64,000 bases of DNA from Chenopodium formosanum (GCA_024500155.1 CM044866.1:38555501-38619500), one strand, 5' to 3'; counted from the stretch's first letter, positions 22,669-36,600 are shown. Translations and numbers: made by a program. The notes: generated by a model from the letters alone, not told the origin.

Positions 22669-25429
22669 ACTTATAGGCACTTGATACTTAGAACATTTCA
22701 ATGTGTTTCTACTATTTCAAATTGTGATGGATCTCTTTTATGATGGTGAATAATTTAATTAATTTCTTATTTTGACCAGAATAATTGGAATATAGGGATA
22801 CTAATATTATAGGCAACAAAATATTATAAAGTATTTTATTAAATTGATAAATTGGACATATTTAGATTTTCAAATGTTACAGGCATCAGTAGATAATTTG
22901 CCTTGGAAGTAGCCAGACTTTTCTGTCTTGACAATATTAGCGTCCTTATAAAATCTCAATTCGGTACACAATCTTTTTTTTCTTAAAATATGCGCAATAA
23001 CTAGTGTTGCAATCAATTTGATACAGATAGAGCATATAAAAGCTACAAAAGGACAACAATGTGCTAGTGCTAAATATTGGAATACTTGACTCAATTTAAT
23101 AACAATAACCCTAGCATAATCTAACCCGAAAATAACGAATTTGCAACTCAAAGTTATCCTTTTAGCTTGATAAGATTATTAACATAAACTTATATCAAGA
23201 AAATGATATTGAAAAAATGTGTCTAAGGGCTAAACACAATTACTTAAAAAAAAAAAATTAAATCATGCATAACACACGTGTGGTGAATTGCATCAAAAAA
23301 AACACATATGCGGTAAATTTATTTATCTAATTTGTCAAAAAAAATTATTATTAGTGTTAATATCAACGTTGTAGTATTAAAAAAAGGTTAAATGATAGCT
23401 CAATTTAATAAATAGGTTGGATTAGGATTGAATTTTAAAACACTTTTGACAAATGGGTTGTTAGATTTGGTTACAAAAATAATTTCAACACTAGATTAGG
23501 CTCGTGCGATGCACGATTTAAATATTATTTTGTGATTTTAACAATATTATTTAGCTTATTTGTGTGTAATGTATGTAGTACAAATAGTTTAATCAACATC
23601 TAATAAATCGAGAAATTAATAAAGAGTGGAAGCCCCAATTCATATAATCTGTATAAAATATACGGAGTGGAGAAAAAGATAATGTTTATTTCCAATCGAA
23701 ATTGCATAATTAGTCAATTTAAATATAAAATCTGTTAGAGAAATGTATAAATAATTTATCATTTTCAAATTTTTATTTATGTTGAAAAAAAAATAATGAT
23801 ATCATTATTAGTTTTGGCGGGAAATTTTTTTATAAGAGGTTGACACGTGGAAAGTAATGACATCAGCGGTAATTACTTTAGTTATATTTATAGATTTTTA
23901 TTATCGACTCAAACACAAACCCGATTCAACTTGTTCTGTTATCCATCCTAGCTAGAATCAACTAAAATCAACCCTAATTTTTTAGTATGATCCATTGAAA
24001 ATAGTTTTTATTATACAATTTATTGTAGCATAAATTTAGTTGTACATGTAACTGGTTGTATGTTACAACTAAGAGTAACTTTATGTTAAATTGCTCATTG
24101 GGTAACTCTAAATGAGAAAATAAGCCATAAATAATTGGGAACAAGTCCTAAAGGAGCACCCTATAAAGAGCAAATCTACTTATCTACCCATCAACGTAAT
24201 ATATTTGTAAAATGAGAAACATAATCATGTAGCAATAAACTTGATGGCAATGCTAAATTGGTAATAATGCAATGCTAATTAGCCAAGCTTGTATATATGA
24301 ACAGTATGGCCCACAAAGTGACAAAGTGGAATGCAAGAAATCCCACCAACAAAATATAGACGCATAAGCACATGGTTGTGCGTTGTTTAAGAAACTAGAG
24401 CCACAAATATGACCCAATGTCAAATTCCATAGATTGCTGCTTCTGGAGGTCACAAGTAGACAGATCATTCTGTCAGACCTTTACTGGTAACTGATTTTCT
24501 GTCTCTCTTTCGTATCCACATAATCACTGTGCCTAAATGAGGCACATCCTATAACTATAACACCAAACAATATACAATGAGGGGTACTTGTTAGAGTTAG
24601 GCACGAATCAGGCTGACTTGAGGGTCAATCAAGTATGACATAAAAATTGTTTGACATAGCGAGAATCTGCCACAAACCTCACCACAATTTTCAGAGTTCG
24701 TAGGTTATTGATATCATTTTTAAAAGTTGACCGACATGACACAATATCCAGCATTAGAAGTTGTATACTTGCAGTTCCCCAAACCTTGTATAGAATTTTG
24801 TATAACTCACTAATTAGCTCTTTTTTGTGATTCCCTTGCACTAACAAAAACTCTTGCCAAAATGAGGCACGGCCCAATACAACAAATCCGTCCACCATAA
24901 CTCTTATGTAACATTCATAATTCCATACAAAAAAATCTGAACATCTAATCATAATAATTCACAAATTATAAACCCCAAACAAGGGGAAGGAAAAAGAAAA
25001 AAAAAATGTACTGAGACCCCAGTATACAAGACCTAGAGACCAAATCTCCCAAAGAAAAAAAAAATTAAAAATCAGAAACTGAGGGAAACCTGAAAGCTAG
25101 AAGAAACAGTACAAAGGTCAAAGATCCAGCAAGTTTGAAATTTTTTCTATATAAAGGACAGATGCAGAACACCCCCTCAATCACTTTCTGAGGAGCCTTT
25201 ATTTTGCCGCGCCATCAACTCCCATCCACCATATATTGCCTCTAAACTTGGAGGGCAGTAATACGATCAGACTTCACATATAGACATATAGACATATAGT
25301 CATATCGCGACCAAAATTGCTACTTGTATGACTGTACTGATATCTTGTGAATACTGAACTGGATATTTCAGTCTGGATAGTTATAAATGATGTGCTATCT
25401 AAATAAGGAAACCTCACTAGGATATATTA
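22669..25429. other. Intergenic, no gene supported
   Basis: AT-rich DNA downstream of the RVE-like gene (minus). The part nearest 25430 should contain that gene's 3' UTR. Open frames near 24253-24468 and 24629-24952 have no recognisable motif and no supporting splice structure. A GGCTCGTGCGATGCACGA segment near 23500 looks like a transposon edge but I cannot define the element. Confidence 0.5.
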
Positions 25430-28022
25430 CTACAAGCAAAGTCGGATTCTTTGACTCTCTCTTTCTTCATTAGGTATCGTCGATGATTGCATGTCTCTCT
25501 CCGAGAGACATCTTTTGTACGGAACAAAGCCCTTTCTACCCTTGTCAACACATCTCTTCTCAATCAAAGTGAGTTCTTTCGGAGTACATGAACCCTCAAA
25601 CTTGCTTTCTTTGTCAGATTGTGGACCGCATTGGCCAGACTCCGTCTCCATTTCCCAATTCTTATCTGGATTCTCTCCTTCATTCACTGAACCGCTATCT
25701 GAATATGCAGAAGATCCATCTCGCTGATTTTCCTTCTCTTGGGGATCTTTAAAGGGAGGTACCGACATCCCTTTGAAGAAAACCCACCATGGAAGAGGAA
25801 TCGGTTTCTCTACCTGGTATGCATTACTATTCTCACAATTAAAATTCACACAGTCCTGTGCTTCTCCAACGATTCTAATAGAATTACCAGGCTTACAATC
25901 TTCTTGATATGCCTGGACGACTCCTTCCCCCATATCTGATGAGGGTGACTTGCTCAAGCAAGTAAATGATTCAGAGTTTCCTGGGACTACTACATCTTTT
26001 CCGAATAATTTAAGGACCTTCGTAGAACCTGATTCTTCCTTTTCAGATGACTCCTTATCTGAAAAAAGCTCCAATTTCTGCACATCCAAATAAATTATGT
26101 TAATATGGCACACTTCAAAACAGTAGTAAAACAAAGTTTTCGATACAAAAAAGTAGTTAATTAAGTACCACTGAAGCTGGAGCAACTGATCCTGATTTTG
26201 ACTCATGCACTTCCCCTTGAGAAGCGTTAACTTCAGACCGCAACCTTGCAACTTCATTGCCAAAATTGCCTGAAGATACCGGGGATGGGCTGTTGCTTTT
26301 GGTGGCAGCGGAATCCGCAGATGCTAACATATCTGAGGCCACAGCAGACAAAACTGAAGTAGGAGACTGATTATCTTGCTCAGAGAGCGAGGAGTTTGGA
26401 GACACAGATCTTGCTCCCTGTTCCATAGGCATATCTTTTCTAGATGGAAGCACAAGTTTGCGAGGGTATGGGTGTGACGGCTTTCTCTTAGGACGGGGTG
26501 GTGGTATCTCAATTGGCTCAACCGAGCTGGCATTGCTGTTACTTGTTTCCCTAACAACCTGAACATAAAAACACAAACACAGACACAGATCAGAAACACG
26601 AGGCAATTAAATTTGACCTTTCAAAGAACGTTCACAACGCCTTCAAGGTCACGGTCAGTACAACTTGCATCAAACAAAGGTAAAAAGTGTGCAAAGGACC
26701 TTTGAAAAGAATTTCTGTGCATGACTGCGGATTTGGACAGCCGTCTTAGACCCAACGTGCTCTGAACACAATAACAAGTAATTTAGCATCTTCACAGACA
26801 GATTAAATTTTCTAATTCCTTGTATAATCACCAAAGTTAATTCTCAAAACTTACCCTCAATCTTTCGCCATGCTCGGCCATACAGTTTTAGAGCTTCAAG
26901 AAATCTATTATGCTCTTCTTCCGTCCATCTTTCCCTTTGCTTTGTTATAGTATATGGCTTTCGAATCTGTTTTTAATTAAGGAGAAAGAGGACAGAAGAA
27001 GAGTAAGGTACACTGAACAACGCAGTTTTGAAATCAATGATTTCCAATTGATGAGCCACTTAATAGGCAAAGAAATGATCAACACCTTAGGAACTTGGCC
27101 TTCTCCCACTGCTGACTGCCCTTTGGCAGCCGGCGAATTCTTATTGCCTGAACTAGATTGAGCAGCACTAGTCTCCTCCTGATATAGTTAAACAAAGTTC
27201 AATATCAGTATCCAACTCTAACAACTCCGGTCACAATCGTATCGAACCAAAACAAACGAAATCGGAATCATGTAGTTGAAAATGCAACATTGAATTACCC
27301 AATCCAACAATAACTCCGGTCATAATTGCAGTTGATAGACTTGTCAATCTGTATATATGATTCAGAACTAATCAAATTCTCAATCATATAAACAGAAACA
27401 CAACACAAACATACCGAAATCGAATATTTTGGACTAATTTACCAAAAATAACCATACACAACATAATTAAACACATTTATACACTTATACAGCATCAAAT
27501 CCAAAAACAACTCACAAAATACCAAAATTAGCTATTGAATTTATAATTAAATTAATAATTATGCACAACAAAAGTAGGTTAACCACTAAATATCACAAGC
27601 AACACCTAAATAACTGTTCAAATTAACGAAATTATCTAACAAAAAATAACAAAAATTAATCCACCAAAATCATACTTCATTTTCCTAAGCTAATTAACTC
27701 TTGAGTAATTCATCTTCCTAGTAATTCATCTTCCTATCAACTAAACAAAATTCTTAGATTCTAAGTAATCATATGAAATCAATCAATTATCATCAAATTA
27801 ACAATTTCAAACAAATTAATAAAACTCACCTAATTAATCTTATCCTCCTGAATTAAAATTGATTATTTTTTCCAAACTACAGTATACATTAATTCATCAA
27901 TCGAAAGTCATACAACATCTAATCAATTCAATTACAAAAATATCCAAAAACATAAATCTTCTCACCAGAAAAAATCACATAACAATTTCCAAATCTAAAC
28001 GAAAACTTACTTGAGCAGCCAT
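25430..28022 (-). CDS. RVE1-like: REVEILLE1/7-like single-repeat MYB (SHAQKY class) transcription factor
   Basis: Nuclear DNA-binding protein of the LHY/CCA1/RVE clock family, which binds evening-element-type promoter sites and links the clock to auxin, dormancy and growth outputs. Six coding exons with GT/AG borders: 28011-28022 (MAAQ), 27086-27178, 26855-26966, 26700-26761, 26169-26558 and 25430-26077, total 438 aa. The MYB repeat spans exons 3-4: KQRERWTEEEHNRFLEALKL, YGRAWRKIEEHVG, then SKTAVQIRSHAQKFFSK, the SHAQK(Y/F)F signature. Next comes the RVE-specific proline block PPPRPKRKPSHPYPRKLV, then a long Ser/Glu-rich region with LPWWVFFKGMS, and the C-terminal GRKGFVPYKRCLSERD. The latter favours the RVE1/2/7 branch over LHY/CCA1. 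The start ATG ends a short exon followed by an 832-bp intron, a common structure in this family. The frame is intact. Confidence 0.93.
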
Positions 28023-28388
28023 ATTAGAGGAAGACGAAAGCATCGAATCAAAATCCAATCTTCTTCGATCTTAATTTTTTCTAGGAACTTGAAATACTCA
28101 GCTAAATTCAACTGAATAACAAATTAACAGTAAGAGATTAACAAGAGAAACAGCAGATAAATTTTTGAGAGAGATTGCCACGTAAGAGAGAGAAAGTAGA
28201 AGAAGAAGAAGAAGAGAAGACAGTTTATTGTTAAGAGAAAAAAAAAATGAGGAAGAAAGGGGGGTTTATGTGGGAGGATTTTTTTGGAGGATAAAATGGG
28301 AATTTTGATATTTGTTAAGGGTAGATTTTGGTAGAATTCTCCAGAACTTTGTGGATTCTTGTGGCTCACGTTCAAAGTTCGTCTCTAA

Positions 28389-28394
28389 CACGTG
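28389..28394. promoter_or_regulatory. G-box CACGTG upstream of RVE-like gene
   Basis: CACGTG about 370 bp upstream of the RVE-like ATG, in ACACGTGGC context, the core bound by bZIP and PIF-type bHLH factors. Two more follow at 28587-28592 and 28755-28760. Light or clock control is plausible but inferred. Confidence 0.45.
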
Positions 28395-28586
28395 GCAATC
28401 CTTTGTCTTTTTTTCTACTCCCTTCGTTTTTTTTTTTTTTTTTGTTTTTTTAACGGATAAGATTTTTTATTTTAATAATAATTAATTTAATATTTTTAGT
28501 TTGCTCTTTATGAAGAAAATTGGTGGGGTGTGAAGTTATACTCGCGCGCGTGAGATGGACAAGTATACTTGCCATAATATTTCTTA

Positions 28587-28592
28587 CACGTG
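28587..28592. promoter_or_regulatory. Second G-box CACGTG
   Basis: In TACACGTGGA context, about 570 bp upstream of the RVE-like start. Confidence 0.35.
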
Positions 28593-28754
28593 GATACTAT
28601 TTGCGGCTCCCACTTTTTTGTGCTTTTTTCCTTTTTTTTTCTTTTTTTTTTATGTGTTTAGTTTATTTACGCTTTTTTTTTGGTTGAGAAGAGTTGTGTG
28701 TTTACGCTTTTTCTCAAGAGTTCGTAACGTTGTTAGATCCGTATTTGCTAATTT

Positions 28755-28760
28755 CACGTG
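28755..28760. promoter_or_regulatory. Third G-box CACGTG
   Basis: In TTCACGTGGT context, just before the hAT element that limits the proximal promoter at 28831. Confidence 0.3.
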
Positions 28761-28830
28761 GTTTTGCTTTTATGACCTAAAATTCCCCGTTTCTTTTACG
28801 ACTAATTTCCCCTTTTAACATACTTATAAA

Positions 28831-29631
28831 TAGGACTGTACACAGTTTGGTCTGGATCGTAACCAAACCAGATCAAACCGTATTTTAGCGGTTTGGTTTG
28901 GTTTACAGTTTGGAAAAATACGATTTGGTTTCGATTTTTTGGGAAATACGGTTTGCGGTTTGGTTTGGTTTTTCAAAAATTATAAACCAAACCAAATCGT
29001 AAACCAGTAAACCGCATTTTAATATTTTTATAATTTTTTAATAAATTAAAATAGTTATTATATATTATAAAAAAAAATTAAAAAAAATGAAAAATCATTA
29101 GAAGACTATACGGTTAGTATACTACTATACTCATTCTCAAATATCATTAGAAGACTATACGGTCAGTAGACTATCACATAATGTAGCCCCTAATATTGTC
29201 AACTTGTCACATGTTGCTGCCAATTATTAAAAACTATAATGTAGTATGAATTTTTTTATTTTTTTGGACAAATGTATTATGTTTTTTTCCACTGTTAATT
29301 TGTTATGTATTATTTTTATTATGTGTTATTGTATTAGCACTTAGCACTTGATTAGTTGGTTGTTATTTTTATTAAAACTTTGTAGTATAATTTAATCCCT
29401 TTGGGCTAATTATTTGAACTTTATTATAAATTTATTAATATTTGACAATTTTTTGGAAAAAATATCATCTCATCATAAACCGCAAAACCAAACCGCACCA
29501 AACCGCATTATTACGGTTTGGTTTCAATACTAATATAGTTTGGTTTGGTTTGGAAAATTGACCAAATCGTATTTTGCAGTTTGGTTTGGTTTAGACTCAA
29601 ACCGCACCAAACCAGACCATGTTCACCCCTA
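28831..29631. mobile_element. hAT-type non-autonomous element with AAACCAAACCG arrays
   Basis: Ends TAGGACTGTACA and TGTTCACCCCTA are inverted relatives of the plant hAT end TAGGGGTG. The flanks CTTATAAA (28823-28830) and CTTATGAA (29632-29639) are an 8-bp target duplication with one difference. Both ends carry arrays of GGTTTGG/CCAAACC and the middle is AT-rich without coding capacity. Confidence 0.85.
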
Positions 29632-29669
29632 CTTATGAAGATTCTAATTAACACTATGAATTCTTCATT

Positions 29670-30255
29670 TTAATTAAGTTCAATTCAGTAAAAATAGTTC
29701 AATTCAGCAAAAATAATTTAAATTCAGTAAAAATAATTTGAATTTAGTAAAAATCAATAAACTTAAAAGAAGAAATATAATAGAACGTCAGTAAAAATAA
29801 TTTCAGTTCAGTAAAATTAATTTCAGTTCAACAAAAATAATTTAAGTTCCGCAAAAATAAGAAGAAGTGAACGGTGCCTAAAATTAACTTTTTGTCCACG
29901 GTTTTGTATGGTAAAGAGATTTTTAGAAAGATTTTAGCTTGTTGAAATCTATTACAGTAGATGTTTGACCATTTTAAAATAGAATTTCTATGCATAGGTC
30001 CCGTTCACTTCATCTTATTTTTGCTGAACTGAAATTATTTTTATTGAAACAAAATTATATTTGCTGAATTTAAATTATTTTTACTGAACTTAAATTAATT
30101 TTACTGAACTGAAATTATTGTTGCTGAACTGAAATTATTTTTACTGATTTTCTATTATAATTCTTCTTTAACATAACTGAAGGAAATTAAGAACTAAACT
30201 TATTGGAGGTGAAGTGAATTGATTTGAAAATAAGCTGAAAAGAACAGACCCTAAG
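29670..30255. mobile_element. Foldback MITE built from TTCAGTAAAAATAATTT units
   Basis: Left arm (about 29680-29885) and right arm (about 30000-30250) are imperfect reverse complements, each made of tandem CTGAACTGAAATTATTTTTA-like units (reverse-complemented on the left). GTTCACTTC marks matching points. Related GTTCAG-rich units lie near 32.9-33.2, 44.8 and 54.2 kb. Confidence 0.65.
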
Positions 30256-31203
30256 ACATAGGATGAAATATAAAGATATTATATCACAAAATACATTTAT
30301 ATCTTAAAAATTAACACCATTGCTATAAGTATGATTATAAAATTTTATTTCATTAACTTATTATATTGCAAAATTAAAATGATACGACCAATCCATAATG
30401 TACCTTCTTTTATAGAAATTAGCTTGAAACTTTCAATTCATATAAGTAATCTCTTTCTTGATTGGTATAAAATCAATTTAAACAATTACACTACATATGT
30501 GTAAATGATCGATTAAATAGCTAATTAACTAATTATTCTTCAATAAAAAATTAACTAGCTAATTACTCAACATATATAAGGCTAGTATCATCGGTTAAAT
30601 TTGCTCAATATAAATCACTAAATACCTTGCTTTATTTTCACTTATTTTAGTAAAAAAATATTTAGATAAGCAAGGGTTAATAATTCAAATTAGTTTGCGA
30701 AACATAATTTTATATATCGAAAATTCTACAGTAAATGACGCGTACCGCTATGTACCACTAAAGTAAATGTACCGTAATGTACCACTATTAAATTTAATTA
30801 AATTTATTATATATTTTTTGTATTAAGTTATCATAGTTTGACTCTATCTAAGATGGTAAATTGCATTACTGTTTTGAATAGTGGTTTAAGGATCAAATCT
30901 TTGTGCTCACCATATATTTTTTTCCAAAATTGATAACTATATAATTAATGTAGTCCCTTCTTATATTTTTAATTTTTTTTCCCCTTCTCATATTTAAAAT
31001 TTTTTTTTTTCTCTTCTCGTATTTAAAATTTTTTTTCCCTCTAGACCACCTTCAAAAAAAAAAAAAAAAAAAAAACTTGTTTGATTTATTTTACATAATA
31101 CAACCTATTTAATTACTCGTAGGACTACATTTATTATATACTTATCAATTTCGAATCCTTTGCAATTTATTAGATCCATTTTTTTCTCTCTAACTACCTT
31201 CAA
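30256..31203. other. Intergenic, AT-rich, no gene
   Basis: No coding signal. About 31074-31200 resembles 31957-32160 (TTGTTTGATTTATTTTACAT, then TAGGACTAC), so the flanking DNA of the next element was itself duplicated. Confidence 0.5.
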
Positions 31204-31212
31204 AAAGAAATA

Positions 31213-31941
31213 GGAAAATTGGCTGAAAATAATCCCTTCATGGTGGGTGTAAAATAATATAAACTCAATTATTTGCTTTCAGCAGTACCACTTTTTATAG
31301 TATATGTGCAAAATGGTATGCTAACCATCAGAGAAGGTATTTCGTGGAATATTTCGTCTATATTCATTATTATATTATTTTATACTCCATATTAATTATA
31401 ATTTTTTTCAAAATACATACTCCATTTTTATTTACAATAACACACTACTTTGACATGACACATACTTTAAGAGAGATATTAGACTAAATAAACAGTCAAA
31501 TTAATTTACAATTTTTTTTTACCACCATTAAGAAGAAAGTGTTATGTCAAAAAAAGTGTTATTACTACGATTTAAATCTATAGCATAATTTGTTCGCTTA
31601 TGTAATCTAATCACTTTTTTAAAATAGCAATGTATTTAAATACCCTATTTACTTTTGTTTGATAGTAGAATTTTTGGTTTTCTTTACATAAATTAATTTA
31701 CCAGCCTAACAATGGGGTAGGCATGAAATTATTAACATAAAATGTATTTTGGAAAAAAATTATAATAAAAATAATTTAATAATGAATATGGACGGAATAT
31801 TTCTTAAAATGCCTTTTTCGATGGCTGGTGTACCATTTTGCACATATAGTACAAAAGGTTGTACTGCTAATATCAAATAGTTGAGGTTGTATTATTTTGC
31901 ACACACCGTTACTAATTAGGATTATTTTAAGCCAATTTCCC
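31213..31941. mobile_element. TIR element (MULE-type MITE) with 9-bp target duplication
   Basis: About 140-bp imperfect terminal inverted repeats beginning GGAAAATTGGCT and ending AGCCAATTTCCC, both containing ATATGTGCAAAATGGTA. Perfect 9-bp direct repeats AAAGAAATA at 31204-31212 and 31942-31950. A 9-bp duplication and long TIRs indicate Mutator superfamily. No coding capacity. Confidence 0.85.
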
Positions 31942-32018
31942 AAAGAAATATCAAATACTTGTTTGATTTATTTTACATCATACAACCTATTTAGATTATT
32001 TGTAGGACTACTTATATG

Positions 32019-32110
32019 CTACCTCCATTTCTTATTATCAGCAACTTTGGGGGTATTATTTATGAGATATAAAATATTCCAAAGTTGCAAATAATAAGAA
32101 ACAGAGGTAG
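32019..32110. mobile_element. Minimal Stowaway-like MITE (92 bp)
   Basis: CTACCTCCATTTCTTATTAT at the left is mirrored by ATAATAAGAAACAGAGGTAG at the right, with AACTTTGG/CCAAAGTT further in, so nearly the whole element is a hairpin. Confidence 0.7.
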
Positions 32111-32574
32111 TATAAAAATTCCTATCAATTTTAAATCCTTCATTCTCACTGTATTAGATCCACCAATTAAAGTTATTATTCACTACAAAAATGAAAGCAT
32201 TTTAGCAACAAAGTTTGGCAACAAAATTCTAAATTATTGCTGAATAACAACGAAAATATTTTAAATCTAGACTTCTCTAAAATTTGAGTTTAAACAATTT
32301 TAAATGAGCTAATAAAAAACACTAACTAATGAGCTTATAAACAATAACGAATGAATTGATATTTGTGACCCTAAGCAAATCGAATACCAAGTTGTTCTAG
32401 ATGAGCTCGTTTATTAAATAACTTGAAGTTTTGTTTATCATTTAACAAACAAGTTTTGAATGAGTTTTTTAAGGAGTGCTTTATTTAATATACATCCCTT
32501 GATCCCTATTTGTTTCTTTGAATTGGTTACTACGAACTAGTATATTTTATGGAGATCTTTGGAATTCAGCTAAA

Positions 32575-32900
32575 ATACGGTCCCTCAACTTTAGTATTTG
32601 TAGCATTTTGGTCCCTCATCTTTCAAATGAAGCAAATTGGTTCCTCAACTACCCATAACTTACTTTTCCGGTGGAAAAAAGATGAGTCACCAAAGTTTAG
32701 GGACCAAAGAGCCCATGTGGAAAAAAATAAAATATTTTATAGAAAGTTCAGGGACCTTCGTTCTAATGTTGAGTTGGCATTTACTTTACTAAACAATGAA
32801 AGTTTAGGGACTAGCAAGATGACTAGGAAAATTTTTTTACACTATTGAAAGATTAGGGACCAAGTACGCTTATGTGGCAGAGCTCATAATTGCAAGGGAA
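32575..32900. repeat. GGTCCCTCAACTTT-type repeat fragment
   Basis: GGTCCCTCAACTTT units on the left face AAAGTTTAGGGA and AAAGATTAGGGACC units on the right, a weak inverted arrangement seen in many plant transposon remnants. An open frame here (32549-32848) is not protein-like. Confidence 0.45.
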
Positions 32901-32904
32901 AGTT

Positions 32905-33245
32905 TAGGGAAACTGAACTGAATTGAACTAAACTGAACTAAATAAAGCTGAAATGAATATTTTATGAGAGAAGCAAATTAGGAGCCGAACTAAACTAAAC
33001 TGATTGGAGCTGAACTGAACTGAACTGATAAGCTGAAGTGAATAGGCATGTTTAGTTCATTTCAGCTCCAATCAGTTTAGTTCAGTTCAGTTCAGCTCCT
33101 AATTTCCTTCTCTCATAAAATATTCATTTCAGCTATATTCAGTTCAGTTCAGTTCAGTACAGTACAGTTCACCTCCAATCGGTTCAGTTCAGTTCAGCTC
33201 CAATCATTTCAGTTCCGTTCAGCTGAGTAAATGTGAACAGACCCT
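32905..33245. mobile_element. GTTCAGTTCAG foldback MITE
   Basis: CTGAACTGAACTGA units (about 32915-33045) face TTCAGTTCAGTTCAGC units (about 33055-33235), with TTATGAGAGAA / TTCTCTCATAA as paired landmarks. Non-coding. Confidence 0.7.
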
Positions 33246-33608
33246 TAATCTTGACATGAACATGTTTTCTTACATAGTTATGACTTGTGAGTGGTCTAAA
33301 TTTGAGCTCTTTGAGACTATAGTAGATGTGTCGTTTTACATGTTTTATTTTTCGACAAACTATGAACTTCATCATACGAGTAGTTTCTTATTATGAAGTA
33401 TATTTTTATACCCGAATCACATCTTACTTTTTTTTTTAAGACAATATCTTATTTTTATTTTTTTAGTTTAATTCTCAAATCTAGTTATTTATTGATCTAA
33501 TATAATCTGCACCAATATTTGTACCATCTTCAAATTCGTTGGCAAAATTAGTTTTGGTGGTGTTTTAAATCATTGGCACAAATACACCTTGAACTTTTTT
33601 AAAAAAAT

Positions 33609-36600
33609 CACTACAAGAAATAGGGTAATTAGCGATGGCCAAAATAGTCGCAAATCCGTCGCAAAAATGGATTTGCAACTACTTTGGTTAGCTGCCAAAC
33701 ACCTTGTCGCAAATCCATTTTTGCAACTAATTTTTGAACAGTCGCAAATTTAGCGACGGATTTGCAACGCCTTTGCTACTGCCATTTAGCGACTAACTTT
33801 CAAATTTTAGCAACTAAACCATTGTGCGTCGTAAAATATTTGCGACGGATTAGCAACTACGGAGACCAATGTTTTATAACTACTTTTGCGACGGATAGCG
33901 ACTACAAGACCAACTTTTGCGACCACGCAAACTAGATTTATTGCGACAAATTTGCGACAACTGAGACTAATTTTTTTCGCTACGAATTAGCAAATACATA
34001 CGAGACCAAACTTTTGCGACTACAAAACTAATTATTTGCGACAGATTAGTGACTATTGAAACTAATTATTTTGCAACTAAACTAAACAGTCTCTAAACCA
34101 AATCTGCAGTCGCTAAATTTTTGCGACTGACTATCAATATTTGGAGACCATAATTTAGCGACGACCAATATCAATCCCAAAAAAAAAACGTACCCACACA
34201 TTAATTCAAATAACCAAAATGTTAATTTTATTCAAATATCCAAAATATCATCAATTTTATATCATTGCATTTAAAAACAATATTCAACCCATATGACTAA
34301 TTGTTTCAAAAAAACACTTAATTGCATCAGGAGAGCGGGTGACTATGACGCAGGAGGCAAGGGATTCCATCTCCTACAATATTTTGTGCATAGCTAATTT
34401 TTCCTTCTTCCAGGTAGCTTTTTCGATCTCGTGATTTTCGACAAATTCCTTAGCATATTTTAAGCTTTATGTCGCTATTTTTTGGCTTTCTTCTACCTTG
34501 TTATGGTTTTCTTCCGCCATCTTCTTTAATTCTTCAACTTGAGAGCTTAGTTGAGAAATCATGGAAGGAGTGGAAGATGATGCACGAGGGTGAGAAGTAG
34601 GATCGCTCTTGTATCACATTTGTGAAGCACTCCCTAAACCGTAGACTTTTCTTTCTTTTGCCCACCTACAACCTCCAAGTAGACTTTGTCGGGGTTTATC
34701 TCAATTCCTTTGGTCTTATGTTCCTCAATTTTTTCCCTGTATTAAGATATGTATTAGAAAACTATGGTCTCAATTGTTATAAAAAAAAATTAAAAAAAAA
34801 AAAAAAAACCGCAACACTTGTAGGAAAATAATTATTGAAAGTAATTATTAGTAAATAATTCGGCAGATTCTCCTTTGTAAATTGAACAATTCCCTCCAAT
34901 AGGGTATGACTTCAAAATAAACCTGTTTCAATTCACATTATGCCATACCACATTAATCATTTGATTAACGCTGGCCAATTATTTTCATCCTCCAACTCAA
35001 TCATACAAACAAACAAACAATCTATAATATTTCCAAACATTAACTACCATATATATTTTTTATAATCTTAGCAAAATATATAAGTATACTCATACCATGA
35101 CTTGTTGAGATATGATATGGTTTATTTTCCTTGTCTTCTCTAATGTCATCGTCTACCAAGTCATATACATCTTTGGGTTTTATCTTTATATACATTTTAT
35201 GCTTATCTACAAAAATAACATTATATATCCTCAAACTAAACTAATGTATAAAATTCTCTCTACTTGAGATAACAAGAAGCTCAAATTAAAAGATGATGAT
35301 ATATGAAGAAATAACCATAATTATCTTTTCTCATTCACAACAGAAAGTCAATGGAAAAAATAAGAGCAACTTCTTACTTATAAATATATTATGTCAAGTA
35401 TTTGTGTCCCTCATGAACTCTTTTAATTCCTATTCTTCCGGGCTTTTCCCTAGTCAACAATCTATTCCATGTAAGCTTTTTTTTCTAACCCTTTTATTCT
35501 CTACATCTAATTTGGTTAGGTTATAATCACAGGACTTGTATACTAGGAATTGGGTTAGCAACAAATTTTGTAGAACCGTCGCAAAAGTAAAATTTGCTCT
35601 CAATTCATCATGTAAAAAGAATGAGAATAATTATTAAAATGGCTACCAACTCTAAAGTCAAGTAAACTCTGTTGTTTAGGGGGGTCGAAGTACAATGTAG
35701 TTACTAATGAATTAAAATGGACATTGTAGCACTTACTCTGCATTCTTAGTCACCTTTTTAGATTATCTTGCTTAATCCCTAGGGGTATTTTAGTTTGTGT
35801 GTCGTTACTATTTCCTTAACTGGCTGGACCTTATTGGATTCATATATTCAACACCTCTCTGCCAAACTCTGTTGTATGAACTATTTAAAATTGAATTAAT
35901 CCACTAACCTTTGGTTTAAAAAAAGTGCAGTAATCCTATAACTTGAGCCTACAACTAAAAGATTCAAGAACAAATTCTGAAACATGTAGCAAGCAGGGGA
36001 CATACTAATGGATTGAACACTCAAAATACATTAATAATTTCTAAAATATATCCTTCAATTAAAGATCTAATCATAAAGATGCAATAAAACATACCAAATT
36101 AAATCTCTATTTTTGCAATCTCTTTCTTTTTCACGCTGCTTACAACTACACAACAAATAACGAAATTATAGGTTATATACAACAAAACCCCCCCAAAAAA
36201 CGACTACAAGCTCTTCAACTAGATGAAATTGAAGGGGAAAACAAAAAAACAAATCAGGTTGGTACTCAGCTTTCTGGAAAAGGGTTCTAATTATTTCAAT
36301 AAACATAGCGAAATTCAATATATAATGTTGAATAAATCGATTGGCAAATAGAATGACTCATTGAGTTATTGGGCAAATTGAAAGGTTAAATCTAACAAAA
36401 ACTAAAATAATCATGCGAAAAATCTTACCAGATGAATCTTTATTCCAGCAAATCATATGGGTTGACAGGATTGATTGAAACTCACGAATTGAACTGCTGA
36501 ACAAAGTAAATTAATCACAAAAATTCAGAAAAAAGGGTAACGATTTAAATGATCAGGGTTCTTTAAGCAAAGAGTATGAGTTGAGATTGATATGTGGATG

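Noticed and set aside
24253..24952. Possible small genes downstream of the RVE-like gene
   Set aside because: No recognisable motif, AT-rich codon use, no consistent splice structure; part may be 3' UTR.
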